A stretch of 64,000 nucleotides of DNA. Origin: Diphasiastrum complanatum (Eukaryota; Streptophyta; Lycopodiopsida; Lycopodiales; Lycopodiaceae). The translations under genes and the position numbers were made by a program. A model generated the notes under the pieces. The model had not been told where the DNA came from and did no database searches. It was given only the letters and a program-made list of their open reading frames with translations. Shown here one piece after another: positions 49,201-51,147 of the stretch. The DNA is taken from the NCBI GenBank assembly GCA_029204225.1, contig CM055111.1, forward strand, positions 43,935,815 through 43,999,814, in the 5' to 3' direction. The stretch's first letter is position 1. Each line of letters starts with the position of its first letter.

Positions 49201-51147
49201 AGTGTTCATGATCTTCATGAAACACTTTGATCTTGGAAGTTGCCGAGTCACTAGGGAAACTTACGGTCTGAACAAGATGAACTTGTTTTTTATCTTTTTT
49301 ATCTTTCTTAGGGAAAGGCCCCTTGGGACATTGTCTGACTGTGTGTCCCTTGCCCATGCACACAAAGCACAAACGTTCTTGTTTGGCTTTCTCAAAATCT
49401 TCTGGTTTTAAGGGTTGTATGAACGATGGGAGTTTCTGAGGAGCTTCAAGTTATGGACTTGGCTCATTACATTCGCCGCATCCATTCTTTTATTGTTATT
49501 ATGCATAAGCAAGCCTAAGGGCCCTTTTTATTCACATACTGGCCTTGGGCCCCATTTGGTTATATTTCTAGGACTTGGTCACATTGATTTGGAGTGGGGG
49601 TCCTCCTATTGGGAGGGCGCACTATTTTCCAAGCTGCATTCACCTTGCCAAAAATCCAGTTTTACATGCTCGAACCAAGCACATCGAAATACACTATCAT
49701 TTTATTCGAGAGAGAATTCTTGATGGAGCCATTAATCTTGTTTTTTGTAAATCTGAAGATCAAATGGCGGATATTTTTACTAAGTCATTGGGTAGATATA
49801 AATTTGAGAGGTTTTGTACTCTATTAGGAGTAGGAGAATGTAATTTTATCATTGAGGGAGTGTTAGAAATCAATGATAAACTTCATTGTTACTGTTTACG
49901 ATATACATTAATGTTGACAATTGTTACCAGCTGTAATTAGTCGTAGGCTAGTCTATTAGTCTATTCATAGGTTTTCTCTCTCTATCAGGGTTCAGGGTTT
50001 AAATGTACACTTTATATTCAGTATGAAGTTAGTGTGATAAAGTGATATTGCGTGTTCTTCTTCCATCTCCCTACTTGGTGATTGTCTATGGTGTTATGTT
50101 TTCCAGCTTCATACTGAACTTTCTTATCGTATTTATCCTTTTCAGCTGCTTTCTCATCCACTATTCCAACAGAGACACTCAACCACTCTTCCAACAAAGA
50201 CTCGCAGAGTATTCCACATCACTGGATGTGAATATTTTGATATTTAATGTCATCTAGAGTCACAAGCGCTTCTTCTAAGTATTAAGATCAGTTTTCGGTT
50301 CCAGTATGAGAGTGAGACTTTATAGAAGCTCATCGCAAATCAAAAGCAACCCTTGGTTGTATAACAAAATGAACAAAAAAATAAATTTCCCGTAGAAGCA
50401 GCTTGATCTCTGACTATGCTAAGCTAGCTACATTGATCTTAGCTAATCTAGCAATGCTAATCTCCTGTATAAGGACTTGCCTTCAAAAAAGGCTCACGCT
50501 ATCACATAAGTAAAAAATTTCCAGCTTATTTCAATCAACTTTAGGAAATCCAGCCTGTTTCATTCTGCTACAAAATATTGTCCCTTCCATAGCCTTGAAC
50601 TTTTGAAGTATATAGTCTTCCCCCGACTCGAATTTTTCAATTACCACCTTTTCTGGTCAGATTCACCATAAAGAACTCCTTCATATGAAAGGAAAGAAGC
50701 TACATTTTCAAATTCAAAATAAGCCAGAAATGCAATTGCTGCTATGATTGAAATTCAAGTAAAATAAGTCTAGGCTAATAGCAGCTGCTATGTATATTAA
50801 GAACAGGCTAGTAGCAGCTGCTATGAATAAAATAAAATAAAAAAAAGGGCTTTACCAACAACAGGGGCAAATTGTTGCGCATAGGATGCGGTACCCTGTT
50901 CATTAGCTCGACCTGGCAAGGCAGTGGCAGGGGGTGCTGCCGGTGAGGCTGATTGCAGACCATGAGAAGCCATCACCACCAAGAAGCGTTTAGCCTTGAC
51001 ACAAAAGGGAAGAGCCGAAGCATCCGCTGAAGGCAAGGAGGAACCACGACAAGGGAAAAAGCAACGAGAAGATACAACAAAGGAGGCAGGAAATCTGAAG
51101 AGGCCTCGAGAAGATGGACAAGCTACGAAGAGCAATGATTTAAGCAT
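5508..51147 (-). CDS. Aldo/keto reductase, organelle-targeted, six exons over 45.6 kb
   Basis: Six exons join as 292+169+253+259+164+201 = 1338 nt, 445 residues plus stop, with phases 1,2,0,1,0 agreeing at every junction and GT-AG borders throughout. The product is an NAD(P)H-dependent oxidoreductase of the AKR (TIM-barrel) superfamily: [13 protein letters not shown] near residues 115-127, catalytic Asp153 and Tyr158 (FDAAINY), Lys190 (VVCTKGG), His257 (VYYVHNPE), and the cofactor-binding C-terminal block [17 protein letters not shown]. Between Lys190 and His257 is an insert with GCHCMTP that I recall from a bacterial/plant AKR subfamily. Residues 1 to about 60 are Ser/Arg/Ala-rich and look like a plastid or mitochondrial transit peptide; Met59 is a possible second start. 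The substrate is unknown. Introns are 16927, 19570, 288, 7216 and 301 bp. The frame is intact, so the gene is probably functional despite the transposons inside it. Confidence 0.85.
5709..6009 (-). other. AKR intron 5 (301 bp)
   Basis: Ordinary short GT-AG intron (gtggttac...aacaacag), without repeats or transposon sequence. Confidence 0.85.
6010..6173 (-). CDS. Aldo/keto reductase exon 5
   Basis: Acceptor gatgttgcag|GAGG and donor ATGCAG|gtggtt. It encodes residues 325-379: [19 protein letters not shown] and [14 protein letters not shown], the barrel strands 6-7 of the AKR fold. Joining to exon 4 gives REVGGGAAHHF with no frame problem, although 7.2 kb of intron lies between. Confidence 0.9.
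6174..6959 (-). other. AKR intron 4, unannotated left part
   Basis: AT-rich intron sequence. No coding frame or repeat that I can support. Confidence 0.4.
6960..7645 (+). pseudogene. hAT-type transposase relic (DUF659 / RNase H-like region)
   Basis: Plus-strand pieces match the central region of plant hAT transposases: [27 protein letters not shown] near 7293-7380 (the conserved VVTDNASNYxAAGRLL block), then in another frame [22 protein letters not shown], like the segment after the Cys-His part. Several stops and shifts make it non-functional. No terminal inverted repeats were found. It is truncated on the right where the LTR element at 7664 inserted. It lies in intron 4, antisense to the reductase. 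Confidence 0.6.
7664..8106 (-). repeat. 3' LTR of E1
   Basis: 443 bp, almost identical to 10558-10999 and to 41444-41885. Ends AGTTAT.. and ..CGTAACT on the minus strand. A short purine run (gtcggggag) just inside it is the likely polypurine tract. Confidence 0.85.
8152..8778 (-). CDS. E1 3' frame: minisatellite-coded region ending in a chromodomain
   Basis: The frame ends at a stop at 8152-8154. Its last 100 residues contain [36 protein letters not shown] and DQDRAL, a chromodomain-like module as found at the C-terminus of chromovirus integrases, where it directs insertion to marked chromatin. The preceding part is coded by an imperfect DNA repeat and gives IPWHSWLL-type repeats rich in Trp, Leu and His. 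The catalytic integrase core that normally precedes the chromodomain is absent. No ATG can be chosen with confidence; the frame probably continues from upstream. Confidence 0.5.
   Translation of the reverse strand: MLLYTHGNYGSLGMTPFYILGHCTYLGLMYNCLFQLFFVGVIYHSFLGIHGCCMISLYFRFLGIPGCYDVPIFWADPLLAWALRIPWHSWLLLDLLLVPWHSWLFHIAWFLMTRLRCFLRCHDVDPELFPFLPAAIHQVRLHHSRRCQQIQFLIHWYGHPIEEATWEPIDVFYHTPSLVDQDRALAALVDSSTSDAALVVDAPGLAAV
8440..8770. repeat. Imperfect minisatellite inside E1
   Basis: The core 'accaggaatgccaaggaac' recurs with variations near 8468, 8509, 8580 and 8627, spaced roughly 40-70 bp with AGAAGATCA / AAGAGATCA linkers. Related copies are in the second element at 43330-43580. Confidence 0.6.
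8901..9863 (-). CDS. E1 Gag-like N-terminus fused to Asp/Val/Thr-rich unknown region
   Basis: The ATG at 9861-9863 starts [12 protein letters not shown], followed by a short helical segment ([25 protein letters not shown]) and a Pro/Phe-rich stretch ([15 protein letters not shown]) as in the N-terminal part of chromovirus Gag. The next 200 residues are unusual: repeated VD, DTT, ECHATD and VAYV units with many acidic and aromatic residues, coded by short DNA repeats (gtagcatggcactca and similar). I know no domain like this. An upstream in-frame start about 18 codons earlier is possible. The frame runs without stops for over 300 codons, which suggests coding constraint or recent origin from repeats. 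Confidence 0.5.
   Translation of the reverse strand: MAHSPTPSETTQETLSDQFCRMDETLSGLVLRFDTVMTGFATMQSQIDFLQPHGPGKAPLFPSFGPPFGFPSSSPSLGSGVHYAPNPPPGFPHQLAPAPHFPRHSALESQSFELLASFETVIELFEIVIELPELVHVLHSEFESHLQVDVAWVDIADASQVDLTDTTKVDPDITDTTCLSVVPECFVTGACFDTVAFFATADAITCFDTDADTDDEYLGAAPECHATDIVAYVPYRTAFEYHATDVVAYATYYDESMVVLLDDLPTHSVVALHMSHASTFHDGSYVGCPIPPVSYSYCICGSSRCIFRPELISWCFCYYA
9990..10275. repeat. Tandem repeat in E1 leader
   Basis: 'gacagcctgcaaacaa' and close variants occur at about 10091, 10171 and 10251 (period near 80 bp), with a weaker copy at 10013. It lies in the untranslated leader between primer site and gag. Confidence 0.6.
10546..10557 (-). other. E1 primer binding site (tRNA-Met)
   Basis: Minus strand TGGTATCAGAGC, abutting the LTR end ..TAACT with no spacer. 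This fixes the LTR terminus at 10558. Confidence 0.85.
10558..10999 (-). repeat. 5' LTR of E1
   Basis: 442 bp, near-identical to 7664-8106. Few differences are visible, so the insertion is fairly recent. Confidence 0.85.
11004..12540 (-). other. AKR intron 4, central part
   Basis: No gene recognised. A TATA-like actatatataca at 11087-11097 and a possible old LTR fragment at 11004-11300 were noted but could not be paired with a second copy. Confidence 0.35.
12541..12694 (-). repeat. Long foldback (67-nt arms, 20-nt loop) in AKR intron 4
   Basis: Arms 12541-12607 and 12628-12694 are inverted copies. The inner 28 bp (ATGAGCATNCAAGAACTCTTGCC and flank) pair almost perfectly and the outer arm has scattered mismatches. 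The shape fits a plant microRNA precursor or a small foldback transposon. It would be transcribed with the reductase pre-mRNA. I do not recognise a conserved miRNA in it. Confidence 0.6.
13306..13378. repeat. CT/GA microsatellite next to AKR exon 4 donor
   Basis: About 73 bp of CT with two TTT breaks on the plus strand. In the gene's sense it is a GA tract starting 12 nt after the 5' splice site of exon 4. Confidence 0.95.
13390..13648 (-). CDS. Aldo/keto reductase exon 4
   Basis: Acceptor tttgaatcag|CTGG and donor GTAG|gtaagatat. It encodes residues 239-324: [19 protein letters not shown] with catalytic His257, then the [12 protein letters not shown] and [10 protein letters not shown] barrel segments. 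Only 12 nt beyond the donor the intron becomes a long GA repeat (sense strand). The exon ends in phase 1 and G|GA rebuilds a Gly codon with exon 5. Confidence 0.9.
13649..13936 (-). other. AKR intron 3 (288 bp)
   Basis: Short GT-AG intron (gttaatct...gaatcag) without recognisable repeats. Confidence 0.85.
13937..14189 (-). CDS. Aldo/keto reductase exon 3
   Basis: Acceptor tgctttcag|AGCT and donor GATCAG|gttaat. It encodes residues 154-238: catalytic Tyr158 in [14 protein letters not shown], catalytic Lys190 in FVVCTKGGY, then the subfamily insert with [17 protein letters not shown]. In phase with both neighbours. No stop or frameshift. Confidence 0.9.
14716..15698 (+). repeat. Probable 5' LTR of a tRNA-Asp-primed gypsy element (element B)
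   Basis: Begins TGTTGGCC and ends GGGTAACA, nine bases before the primer binding site. It contains a TATA box (ctataaaagggcc at 15034-15046) and a CT-rich transcribed part. No partner LTR is in the window, so the left border is an estimate from the TG..CA rule. Confidence 0.5.
15707..15725 (+). other. Primer binding site (tRNA-Asp type)
   Basis: TGGCGCCGTTGCCGAGGAA, the near-perfect tRNA-Asp complement used by Athila/Tat-group gypsy elements. Confidence 0.85.
15880..16200 (+). repeat. Cluster of CTCGCC / GGCGAG motifs
   Basis: At least nine copies of a short motif (attcgccag, ctcgccca, ctcgcctg, ggcgagcc) in both orientations at irregular spacing in a non-coding spacer. The same kind of cluster occurs at 17880-18460, 25260-25600 and 32270-33010. 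Confidence 0.6.
16380..16922 (+). CDS. Unrecognised frame of gypsy element B (probable start at 16494)
   Basis: Open frame of up to 180 codons; the ATG at 16494 ([11 protein letters not shown]) looks the better start because the upstream part is Cys/His-rich without pattern. The protein has a moderately charged first half ([20 protein letters not shown]), a segment [23 protein letters not shown], then a Pro/Glu-rich tail ([14 protein letters not shown]). No zinc knuckle, protease or polymerase motif. It lies 0.8 kb after the primer site and right after the CTCGCC cluster, the place for Gag or an accessory protein. I cannot assign a family. Confidence 0.4.
   Translation: MCDTRPRCSNSAHKRGCLTILCKDSLGQSPQEVTCATPMDAPPRHRPYHILPHLTLLSIEWKVDIPTREAIDPLNDTTISEVLRQHQFEPQEIATPDPEGRGEIELQEFLTSRIGIPLGTMLRSSPDLWNDLKKWVEAPKRMDSQPTPPPRPEPEPLEPIHSGGVEDENKVQHVHSINVR
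16923..17629. other. No gene; possible LTR scrap and GTCGATGAA-type simple repeat
   Basis: 17500-17620 is built of tcgatgaagtcgatg-like units (period about 15). The rest is AT-rich, with no coding support. Confidence 0.4.
17630..17720 (-). pseudogene. Ty1/copia RNase H scrap
   Basis: The minus strand encodes [26 protein letters not shown], the signature block of copia RNase H (DADWAGD..RRSTSGY). The first Asp-Ala is lost and nothing recognisable flanks it. Confidence 0.75.
17880..18460 (+). repeat. Leader of gypsy element G2 with TTCGCC motif cluster
   Basis: About eleven copies of AACCTTCGCC and its inverse GGCGAACGTT / GGCGAAGGTT in 560 bp, in both orientations and irregularly spaced, ahead of the gag start at 18690. 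No coding frame. Confidence 0.65.
18690..19276 (+). pseudogene. Gypsy (G2) gag, first part, interrupted by nested element
   Basis: The ATG at 18690 begins [13 protein letters not shown]; the retrotransposon Gag domain follows: [54 protein letters not shown] at 19041 and further stops interrupt it. The homology continues to TAGQ at 19276, where the minus-strand chromovirus inserted. The remainder resumes at 23015 after one copy of the duplicated GCAGA, so reading across the insertion gives [11 protein letters not shown]. The capsid protein of a Tat/Ogre-like gypsy, now inactive. Confidence 0.8.
19277..19633 (-). repeat. 3' LTR of G1
   Basis: 357 bp. The polypurine tract (aagggggaggga on the minus strand) lies at 19634-19646, just after the chromodomain stop. 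Confidence 0.92.
19640..19770 (-). pseudogene. G1 chromodomain
   Basis: The minus strand encodes [19 protein letters not shown] and [12 protein letters not shown] followed by a stop: the second half of an integrase chromodomain (LVKW..ENATWE signature). It is separated from the integrase by a decayed stretch at 19770-20030. Confidence 0.8.
20033..20650 (-). pseudogene. G1 integrase
   Basis: About 205 codons of gypsy integrase: the HHCC zinc domain ([11 protein letters not shown] ... CQKCQVNK), the catalytic core with Asp in [20 protein letters not shown] and Asp in [15 protein letters not shown]. The frame ends at 20033 before the catalytic Glu region, which lies in degraded sequence to the left. 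It would insert element cDNA; here inactive. Confidence 0.88.
20813..21256 (-). pseudogene. G1 RNase H
   Basis: The frame carries [13 protein letters not shown], the [16 protein letters not shown] block, [10 protein letters not shown] and ADALSRMP, the gypsy RNase H signatures (first Asp in TDAS). It continues the RT polypeptide after a degraded 200-bp stretch. Confidence 0.88.
21479..22246 (-). pseudogene. G1 reverse transcriptase
   Basis: 255 codons: [78 protein letters not shown] and the catalytic box [13 protein letters not shown] (the two Asp of the YxDD motif intact). It copies retroelement RNA into DNA. A frame change near 21479 separates it from RNase H. Protease remnant just upstream (22300-22650): [16 protein letters not shown]. 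Confidence 0.92.
22657..23014 (-). repeat. 5' LTR of G1
   Basis: 358 bp, differing from 19277-19633 at only a limited number of positions by eye. Followed immediately by the second GCAGA. Confidence 0.92.
23015..23790 (+). pseudogene. Gypsy (G2) gag, second part with two zinc knuckles
   Basis: Continues the gag broken at 19276 ([29 protein letters not shown]). After a frame change, 23150-23653 encodes the nucleocapsid region, and at 23636-23745 there are two variant knuckles with C-x2-C-x3-H-x4-C spacing, one being [14 protein letters not shown] stop interrupts the first knuckle. Directly after PKAVPEW the sequence passes into the integrase N-terminus, without protease, reverse transcriptase or RNase H. 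Confidence 0.75.
23791..25007 (+). pseudogene. Gypsy (G2) integrase
   Basis: Zinc domain (LPHEV...HAGMGGGHF...[10 protein letters not shown]), then the catalytic core with Asp in [12 protein letters not shown], Asp in [13 protein letters not shown] and Glu in AESSNKIL. One stop lies just before that Glu (about 24456) and another at about 24525. The C-terminal part continues to [12 protein letters not shown] with stop at 25005-25007, including a [15 protein letters not shown] module. Closest in the window to the integrase at 31149-32040. No chromodomain, as expected of the Tat/Athila group. Confidence 0.88.
25030..25840 (+). repeat. Spacer between integrase and accessory frame, with TTCGCC motif cluster
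   Basis: Non-coding. 25260-25600 holds about nine copies of GGCGAACGTT / AACGTTCGCC / GGCGAATG in both orientations. Same motif as in the leader of this element. Confidence 0.65.
25845..27090 (+). pseudogene. Accessory frame (ORF3) of gypsy G2, between integrase and 3' LTR
   Basis: Starts at an ATG at 25845 ([17 protein letters not shown]) and continues in three frames: 25845-26020, 26134-26715 and 26823-27089. Recognisable text includes [18 protein letters not shown], a Gln/Pro/Gly-rich linker, [19 protein letters not shown], and a last part [20 protein letters not shown]. No transmembrane segment typical of an envelope and no known domain. The position after integrase corresponds to the extra frame seen in Tat/Ogre and Athila elements. 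Two or more frameshifts make this copy inactive. Confidence 0.55.
27140..27842 (+). repeat. 3' LTR of gypsy G2
   Basis: Starts TGTTGGAGGG after the polypurine tract ggtgggggata (27128-27138) and ends ..GCGTGACA. TATA-like ctataaatag at 27470. It matches the minus-strand LTR at 3199-3835. The 5' partner of G2 is not in the window. Confidence 0.8.
27849..28225 (+). repeat. 5' LTR of copia element C2
   Basis: 377 bp, TGTTGAAATA...TTTGTCA, directly followed by TGGTATCAGAGC (tRNA-Met primer site, 28226-28237). It begins six bases after the gypsy LTR end. Confidence 0.8.
28226..28642 (+). other. Copia C2 primer site and untranslated leader
   Basis: Primer site at 28226-28237, then about 400 bp without a convincing gene up to the gag ATG. 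Contains the 'gtaggagggcgc' element also repeated in the leader at 47866-48214. Confidence 0.7.
28643..29829 (+). pseudogene. Copia C2 Gag and protease
   Basis: The ATG at 28643 ([17 protein letters not shown]) opens the copia Gag: [19 protein letters not shown], then [21 protein letters not shown]. One TAG at 29045-29047 interrupts an otherwise continuous frame, which resumes with [21 protein letters not shown]. It has a Lys-rich basic stretch, one CCHC knuckle ([15 protein letters not shown], one residue longer than usual), and protease with [12 protein letters not shown]. After VIKNV the sequence jumps into the integrase core ([11 protein letters not shown]), so the pre-integrase and integrase N-terminus are deleted. 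Confidence 0.85.
29830..31150 (+). pseudogene. Copia C2 integrase C-terminal half and RT N-terminal half
   Basis: Integrase: [10 protein letters not shown] with catalytic Asp, [19 protein letters not shown] with catalytic Glu, and after a frameshift near 30010 the KTPEEAFSG and [18 protein letters not shown] blocks to [81 protein letters not shown] stop lies at 30650. RT stops at [10 protein letters not shown], before the catalytic YVDD box, where gypsy integrase sequence begins. Confidence 0.88.
31149..32060 (+). pseudogene. Gypsy (G3) integrase fused behind copia RT
   Basis: 276-codon open stretch of Tat-type integrase: zinc domain ([15 protein letters not shown]...[10 protein letters not shown]), catalytic core with Asp in [15 protein letters not shown], Asp in [12 protein letters not shown] and Glu in QAESSNKIL, all three present in one frame. 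It continues in another frame to [18 protein letters not shown]. It has no LTR or primer site of its own here. The junction with copia is at about 31150. Confidence 0.88.
32061..33110 (+). repeat. Gypsy G3 spacer with CTCGCC / GGCGAG motif cluster
   Basis: Non-coding. Motif copies are concentrated at 32320-32480 (ggcgagc, cagcgag, cactcgcc) and 32705-33040 (gtgcgag, cactcgcc, tactcgcc). Homologous in position to 25030-25840 of G2: after integrase and before an expected accessory frame, of which only a short start-like stretch near 33000 remains. Confidence 0.55.
33111..33759 (-). other. AKR intron 2, right part
   Basis: AT-rich intron sequence, no gene or repeat recognised. Intron 2 as a whole runs 14190-33759. 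Confidence 0.5.
33760..33928 (-). CDS. Aldo/keto reductase exon 2
   Basis: Acceptor ttgtctacag|GGCC and donor GATGC|gtaagtgc. It encodes residues 98-154 including [15 protein letters not shown], the first barrel strand region, and catalytic Asp153 in NVFDA. The last codon is split (GC|A) and completed exactly by exon 3. It is isolated between a gypsy spacer on the left and AKR intron 1 on the right. Confidence 0.88.
33929..34790 (-). other. AKR intron 1, left part; no gene seen
   Basis: No coding support on either strand apart from short random frames. Intron 1 as a whole runs 33929-50855. Confidence 0.45.
34795..34925 (+). repeat. Short tandem repeat (about 33-36 bp unit)
   Basis: Three to four degenerate units of 'gatgaactaggccgtgatggtcctactgct'. 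In one plus frame they give [10 protein letters not shown] / [10 protein letters not shown] repeats, so it may be a remnant of a repetitive coding region. Confidence 0.6.
34939..34963 (+). repeat. Block A shared with the MITE at 45459-46298
   Basis: 25 bp, 24 identical to 46166-46190, both followed by poly-A-rich sequence. Confidence 0.6.
35341..35515 (+). pseudogene. Argonaute PIWI-domain fragment
   Basis: The plus frame encodes [16 protein letters not shown], then [15 protein letters not shown]. This resembles the end of the PIWI domain of plant Argonautes (RPTHYHVLxDExxF..DELQxLTxxLxY), which slices or guides RNA. The usual following CTRSVSIVPPAYYAH block is absent and the preceding catalytic parts are missing. 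It lies between two short blocks (34939 and 35661) that also occur in the MITE at 45459, so it may be a captured gene scrap. Confidence 0.55.
35661..35731 (+). repeat. Block B shared with the MITE at 45459-46298
   Basis: About 70 bp starting gacggtaaggcctcttcat, closely matching 46051-46122. Confidence 0.7.
36240..36330. repeat. Interstitial telomere-like TTTAGGG and 44-bp duplication
   Basis: tagggtttagggtttaggg at 36264-36282 inside two copies of a roughly 44-bp unit (tgttatg...gtgccatttgttaggg). Confidence 0.7.
36430..36526. repeat. CT/GA microsatellite (about 97 bp)
   Basis: CT dinucleotides with three CG-type interruptions at the left end. It yields meaningless Arg-Glu or Ser-Leu frames. 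Confidence 0.95.
36787..37080 (-). CDS. Unrecognised basic frame with AT-hook motifs
   Basis: The minus strand reads [18 protein letters not shown], then a basic region [10 protein letters not shown] and [11 protein letters not shown], ending at a stop at 36783-36785. The two RGRP cores are AT-hook DNA-binding motifs. No ATG is chosen; a 5' part may lie across a splice site or be lost. It could be the tail of a transposase or a captured nuclear protein exon. The strong compositional bias makes coding status uncertain. Confidence 0.3.
37177..37220. repeat. TG microsatellite (22 units)
   Basis: Uninterrupted TG repeat of 44 bp. Confidence 0.95.
38037..38511. repeat. Two-copy tandem duplication, period about 239 bp
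   Basis: Copy 1 38037-38275 and copy 2 38276-38511 share long stretches (atgaaatgcaccaaatgct, gtttcgacatgca, ttcaaagggca) with perhaps 10 percent differences. No ORF is conserved between copies. Confidence 0.8.
38512..39450. other. No gene seen (AKR intron 1)
   Basis: AT-rich sequence without coding or repeat signal I can support. Confidence 0.4.
39451..39590 (+). pseudogene. Exon-like fragment of eIF3 subunit F
   Basis: An acceptor-like gagttaacag precedes the segment and a consensus donor gtaagtgc follows. It encodes [20 protein letters not shown] and [17 protein letters not shown], resembling the region after the MPN domain of translation initiation factor eIF3f ([20 protein letters not shown].YVDxVVEG). 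It is antisense to the reductase and inside its intron 1. Because splice sites are retained it was copied as genomic DNA, not from mRNA. The closely related eIF3h/CSN6 families are alternatives. Confidence 0.55.
39733..39810 (+). pseudogene. Second exon-like fragment of eIF3f, with stop
   Basis: Acceptor acttgtgcag|GAAGG. It encodes [12 protein letters not shown], matching the eIF3f block VVEGxxxPDNTIGRFLAD that should follow the preceding exon, and the 142-bp gap behaves as its intron. A TAA at 39769 replaces the residue after Arg; weak homology continues (LLGTIASCL). So the copy is broken. Confidence 0.5.
39975..40321 (+). repeat. Solo LTR of the G1 chromovirus family (right end lost)
   Basis: Plus-strand copy of the LTR at 19277/22657, starting TGTTACGAGCACGTGACC. 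It matches up to ggtgttagg at about 40321, then diverges before the expected ACTATTACA end. No target duplication is evident. Confidence 0.8.
40322..40726. other. No gene seen
   Basis: Non-coding stretch ending in an A-rich tract before the LTR at 40727. Confidence 0.4.
40727..41443 (-). mobile_element. Diverged relative of E1: LTR plus chromodomain tail, cut by E2
   Basis: The LTR at 40727-41099 (AGT..ACT type, about 373 bp) shares blocks with the E1 LTR (aaggcc..., gacgcggcgaa, gagccaagtccataact) but is clearly a different subfamily. The minus strand at 41330-41443 reads [12 protein letters not shown], the start of the same chromodomain tail. At 41443 the sequence stops where the LTR of E2 begins, so E2 inserted into the chromodomain of this older element. 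Confidence 0.7.
41444..41885 (-). repeat. 3' LTR of E2
   Basis: 442 bp, close match to 7664-8106 and 10558-10999. Confidence 0.85.
41950..42460 (-). pseudogene. E2 integrase C-terminus (GPY/F module) and chromodomain
   Basis: Minus strand: [53 protein letters not shown], the GPY/F module found between integrase core and chromodomain. After a stop at 42179 come [21 protein letters not shown] and [13 protein letters not shown] (chromodomain). The catalytic core upstream is not present. It would supply chromatin targeting but cannot catalyse strand transfer. Confidence 0.7.
42461..44350 (-). CDS. E2 unrecognised region replacing RT/RNase H/integrase core
   Basis: From the protease end, an open frame runs from about 44350 to 43315 (part of a 427-codon frame) and overlapping frames continue to 42460. 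The protein is rich in Asp, Val, Ser, Ala and aromatic residues ([40 protein letters not shown]) and near 43330-43590 becomes [11 protein letters not shown]-type repeats like those of E1. No polymerase, RNase H or DDE motif. The parallel arrangement in E1 shows this is a family feature, not a chance deletion. Function unknown. Confidence 0.45.
44351..45410 (-). pseudogene. E2 Gag and protease
   Basis: Gag: [21 protein letters not shown] and [17 protein letters not shown] (retrotransposon Gag domain), a Pro/Ser-rich linker, and the zinc knuckle [14 protein letters not shown]. Protease: [15 protein letters not shown] with catalytic Asp, then after a frame change [21 protein letters not shown]. 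Further frame changes near 45110 and 45310. Truncated at the N-terminus. Confidence 0.82.
45459..46298. mobile_element. Non-autonomous hAT-type transposon (MITE), 840 bp
   Basis: Perfect 13-bp terminal inverted repeats (CATAGTTGCAGCG ... CGCTGCAACTATG) and a perfect 8-bp target duplication CTTCATAC (45451-45458 and 46299-46306), the hallmark size for hAT transposons. Subterminal zones repeat gcgattcgcg / cgattcggg. The interior has poly-A runs, a G-rich tandem repeat (45900-46048) and blocks shared with 34939 and 35661. No transposase frame. It would be moved by a hAT transposase encoded elsewhere. Confidence 0.85.
45900..46048. repeat. G-rich minisatellite inside the MITE
   Basis: About four units of roughly 33-37 bp, core gggggttcggggggcggtag + ccccc. 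Runs of five or six G suggest quadruplex-forming potential. The unit itself is a near palindrome. Confidence 0.85.
46794..47251 (-). repeat. 5' LTR of a copia element nested in C3
   Basis: 458 bp between TGTTAGAATA (minus, at 47251) and ..CCTGCA, followed by the tRNA-Met site TGGTATCAGAGCC (46781-46793, minus). It shares long blocks with the opposite-strand LTR at 47480-47865 (ccataggttact, gacccaaaaggtcgaga, gactcgtgggtcc). About 240 bp of leader follow to 46545. Confidence 0.78.
47480..47865 (+). repeat. 5' LTR of copia element C4
   Basis: 386 bp, TGTTAGAAATA...CCTACA, followed by TGGTATCAGAGC (47866-47877). Related to, and facing away from, the LTR at 46794-47251. Confidence 0.8.
47866..48214 (+). 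other. Copia C4 primer site and leader (truncated)
   Basis: Primer site then a leader in which 'ggagggcgcccat' recurs (48016, 48118, 48206). No gag follows: gypsy sequence of the opposite strand begins at about 48215. Confidence 0.7.
48215..49448 (-). pseudogene. Chromovirus (G1 family) gag zinc knuckle, protease and RT N-terminus
   Basis: The minus strand holds [17 protein letters not shown] and the zinc knuckle [14 protein letters not shown], then a spacer, protease with [13 protein letters not shown] (Asp of the active site) and [16 protein letters not shown], then the RT start corresponding to 21840-22250 of G1 with very high similarity. It supplies the gag-protease part that G1 lacks. 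Truncated inside RT on the left. On the right it stops exactly where an AGTTATGG LTR end begins (49449). Confidence 0.85.
49449..49632 (+). repeat. Partial LTR of the 40727-41099 subfamily
   Basis: Plus-strand AGTTATGGACTTGGCTC... to ggcgcactattttcc, equivalent to the reverse complement of about 40915-41099. The 5' terminus is intact; the rest is lost at the junction with copia sequence. Confidence 0.78.
49633..49860 (+). pseudogene. Copia RNase H C-terminus (element C5)
   Basis: Encodes [49 protein letters not shown]: the copia RNase H tail that ends with the polypurine tract attgagggag directly before the LTR. The N-terminal part of the element is missing. Confidence 0.85.
49861..50171 (+). 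repeat. 3' LTR of copia C5
   Basis: 311 bp, TGTTAGAA...TTCCAACA, starting immediately after the polypurine tract. Confidence 0.8.
50172..50855 (-). other. AKR intron 1, right end; no gene seen
   Basis: Begins (sense) with gtaaagccc at 50855. A two-copy 'agcagctgctatg' repeat lies at 50779-50826. Confidence 0.5.
50856..51147 (-). CDS. Aldo/keto reductase exon 1 (transit peptide and N-terminus)
   Basis: The ATG at 51145-51147 opens 97 codons plus one base, ending at donor GTTG|gtaaag. Residues 1-58 are rich in Ser, Arg, Phe and Ala with few acidic residues, as in organelle transit peptides. Residues 82-97 ([16 protein letters not shown]) resemble the conserved segment just before the barrel in this AKR subfamily. 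The single leftover G completes a Gly codon with GG of exon 2, giving [10 protein letters not shown]. This phase match across a 16.9-kb intron is the main reason for accepting the exon. A GA-rich 5' leader precedes the ATG. Confidence 0.72.

Noticed and set aside
50172-50855. Second exon directly left of AKR exon 1
   Set aside because: No frame with coding character and a proper acceptor was found; the next matching exon is at 33928.
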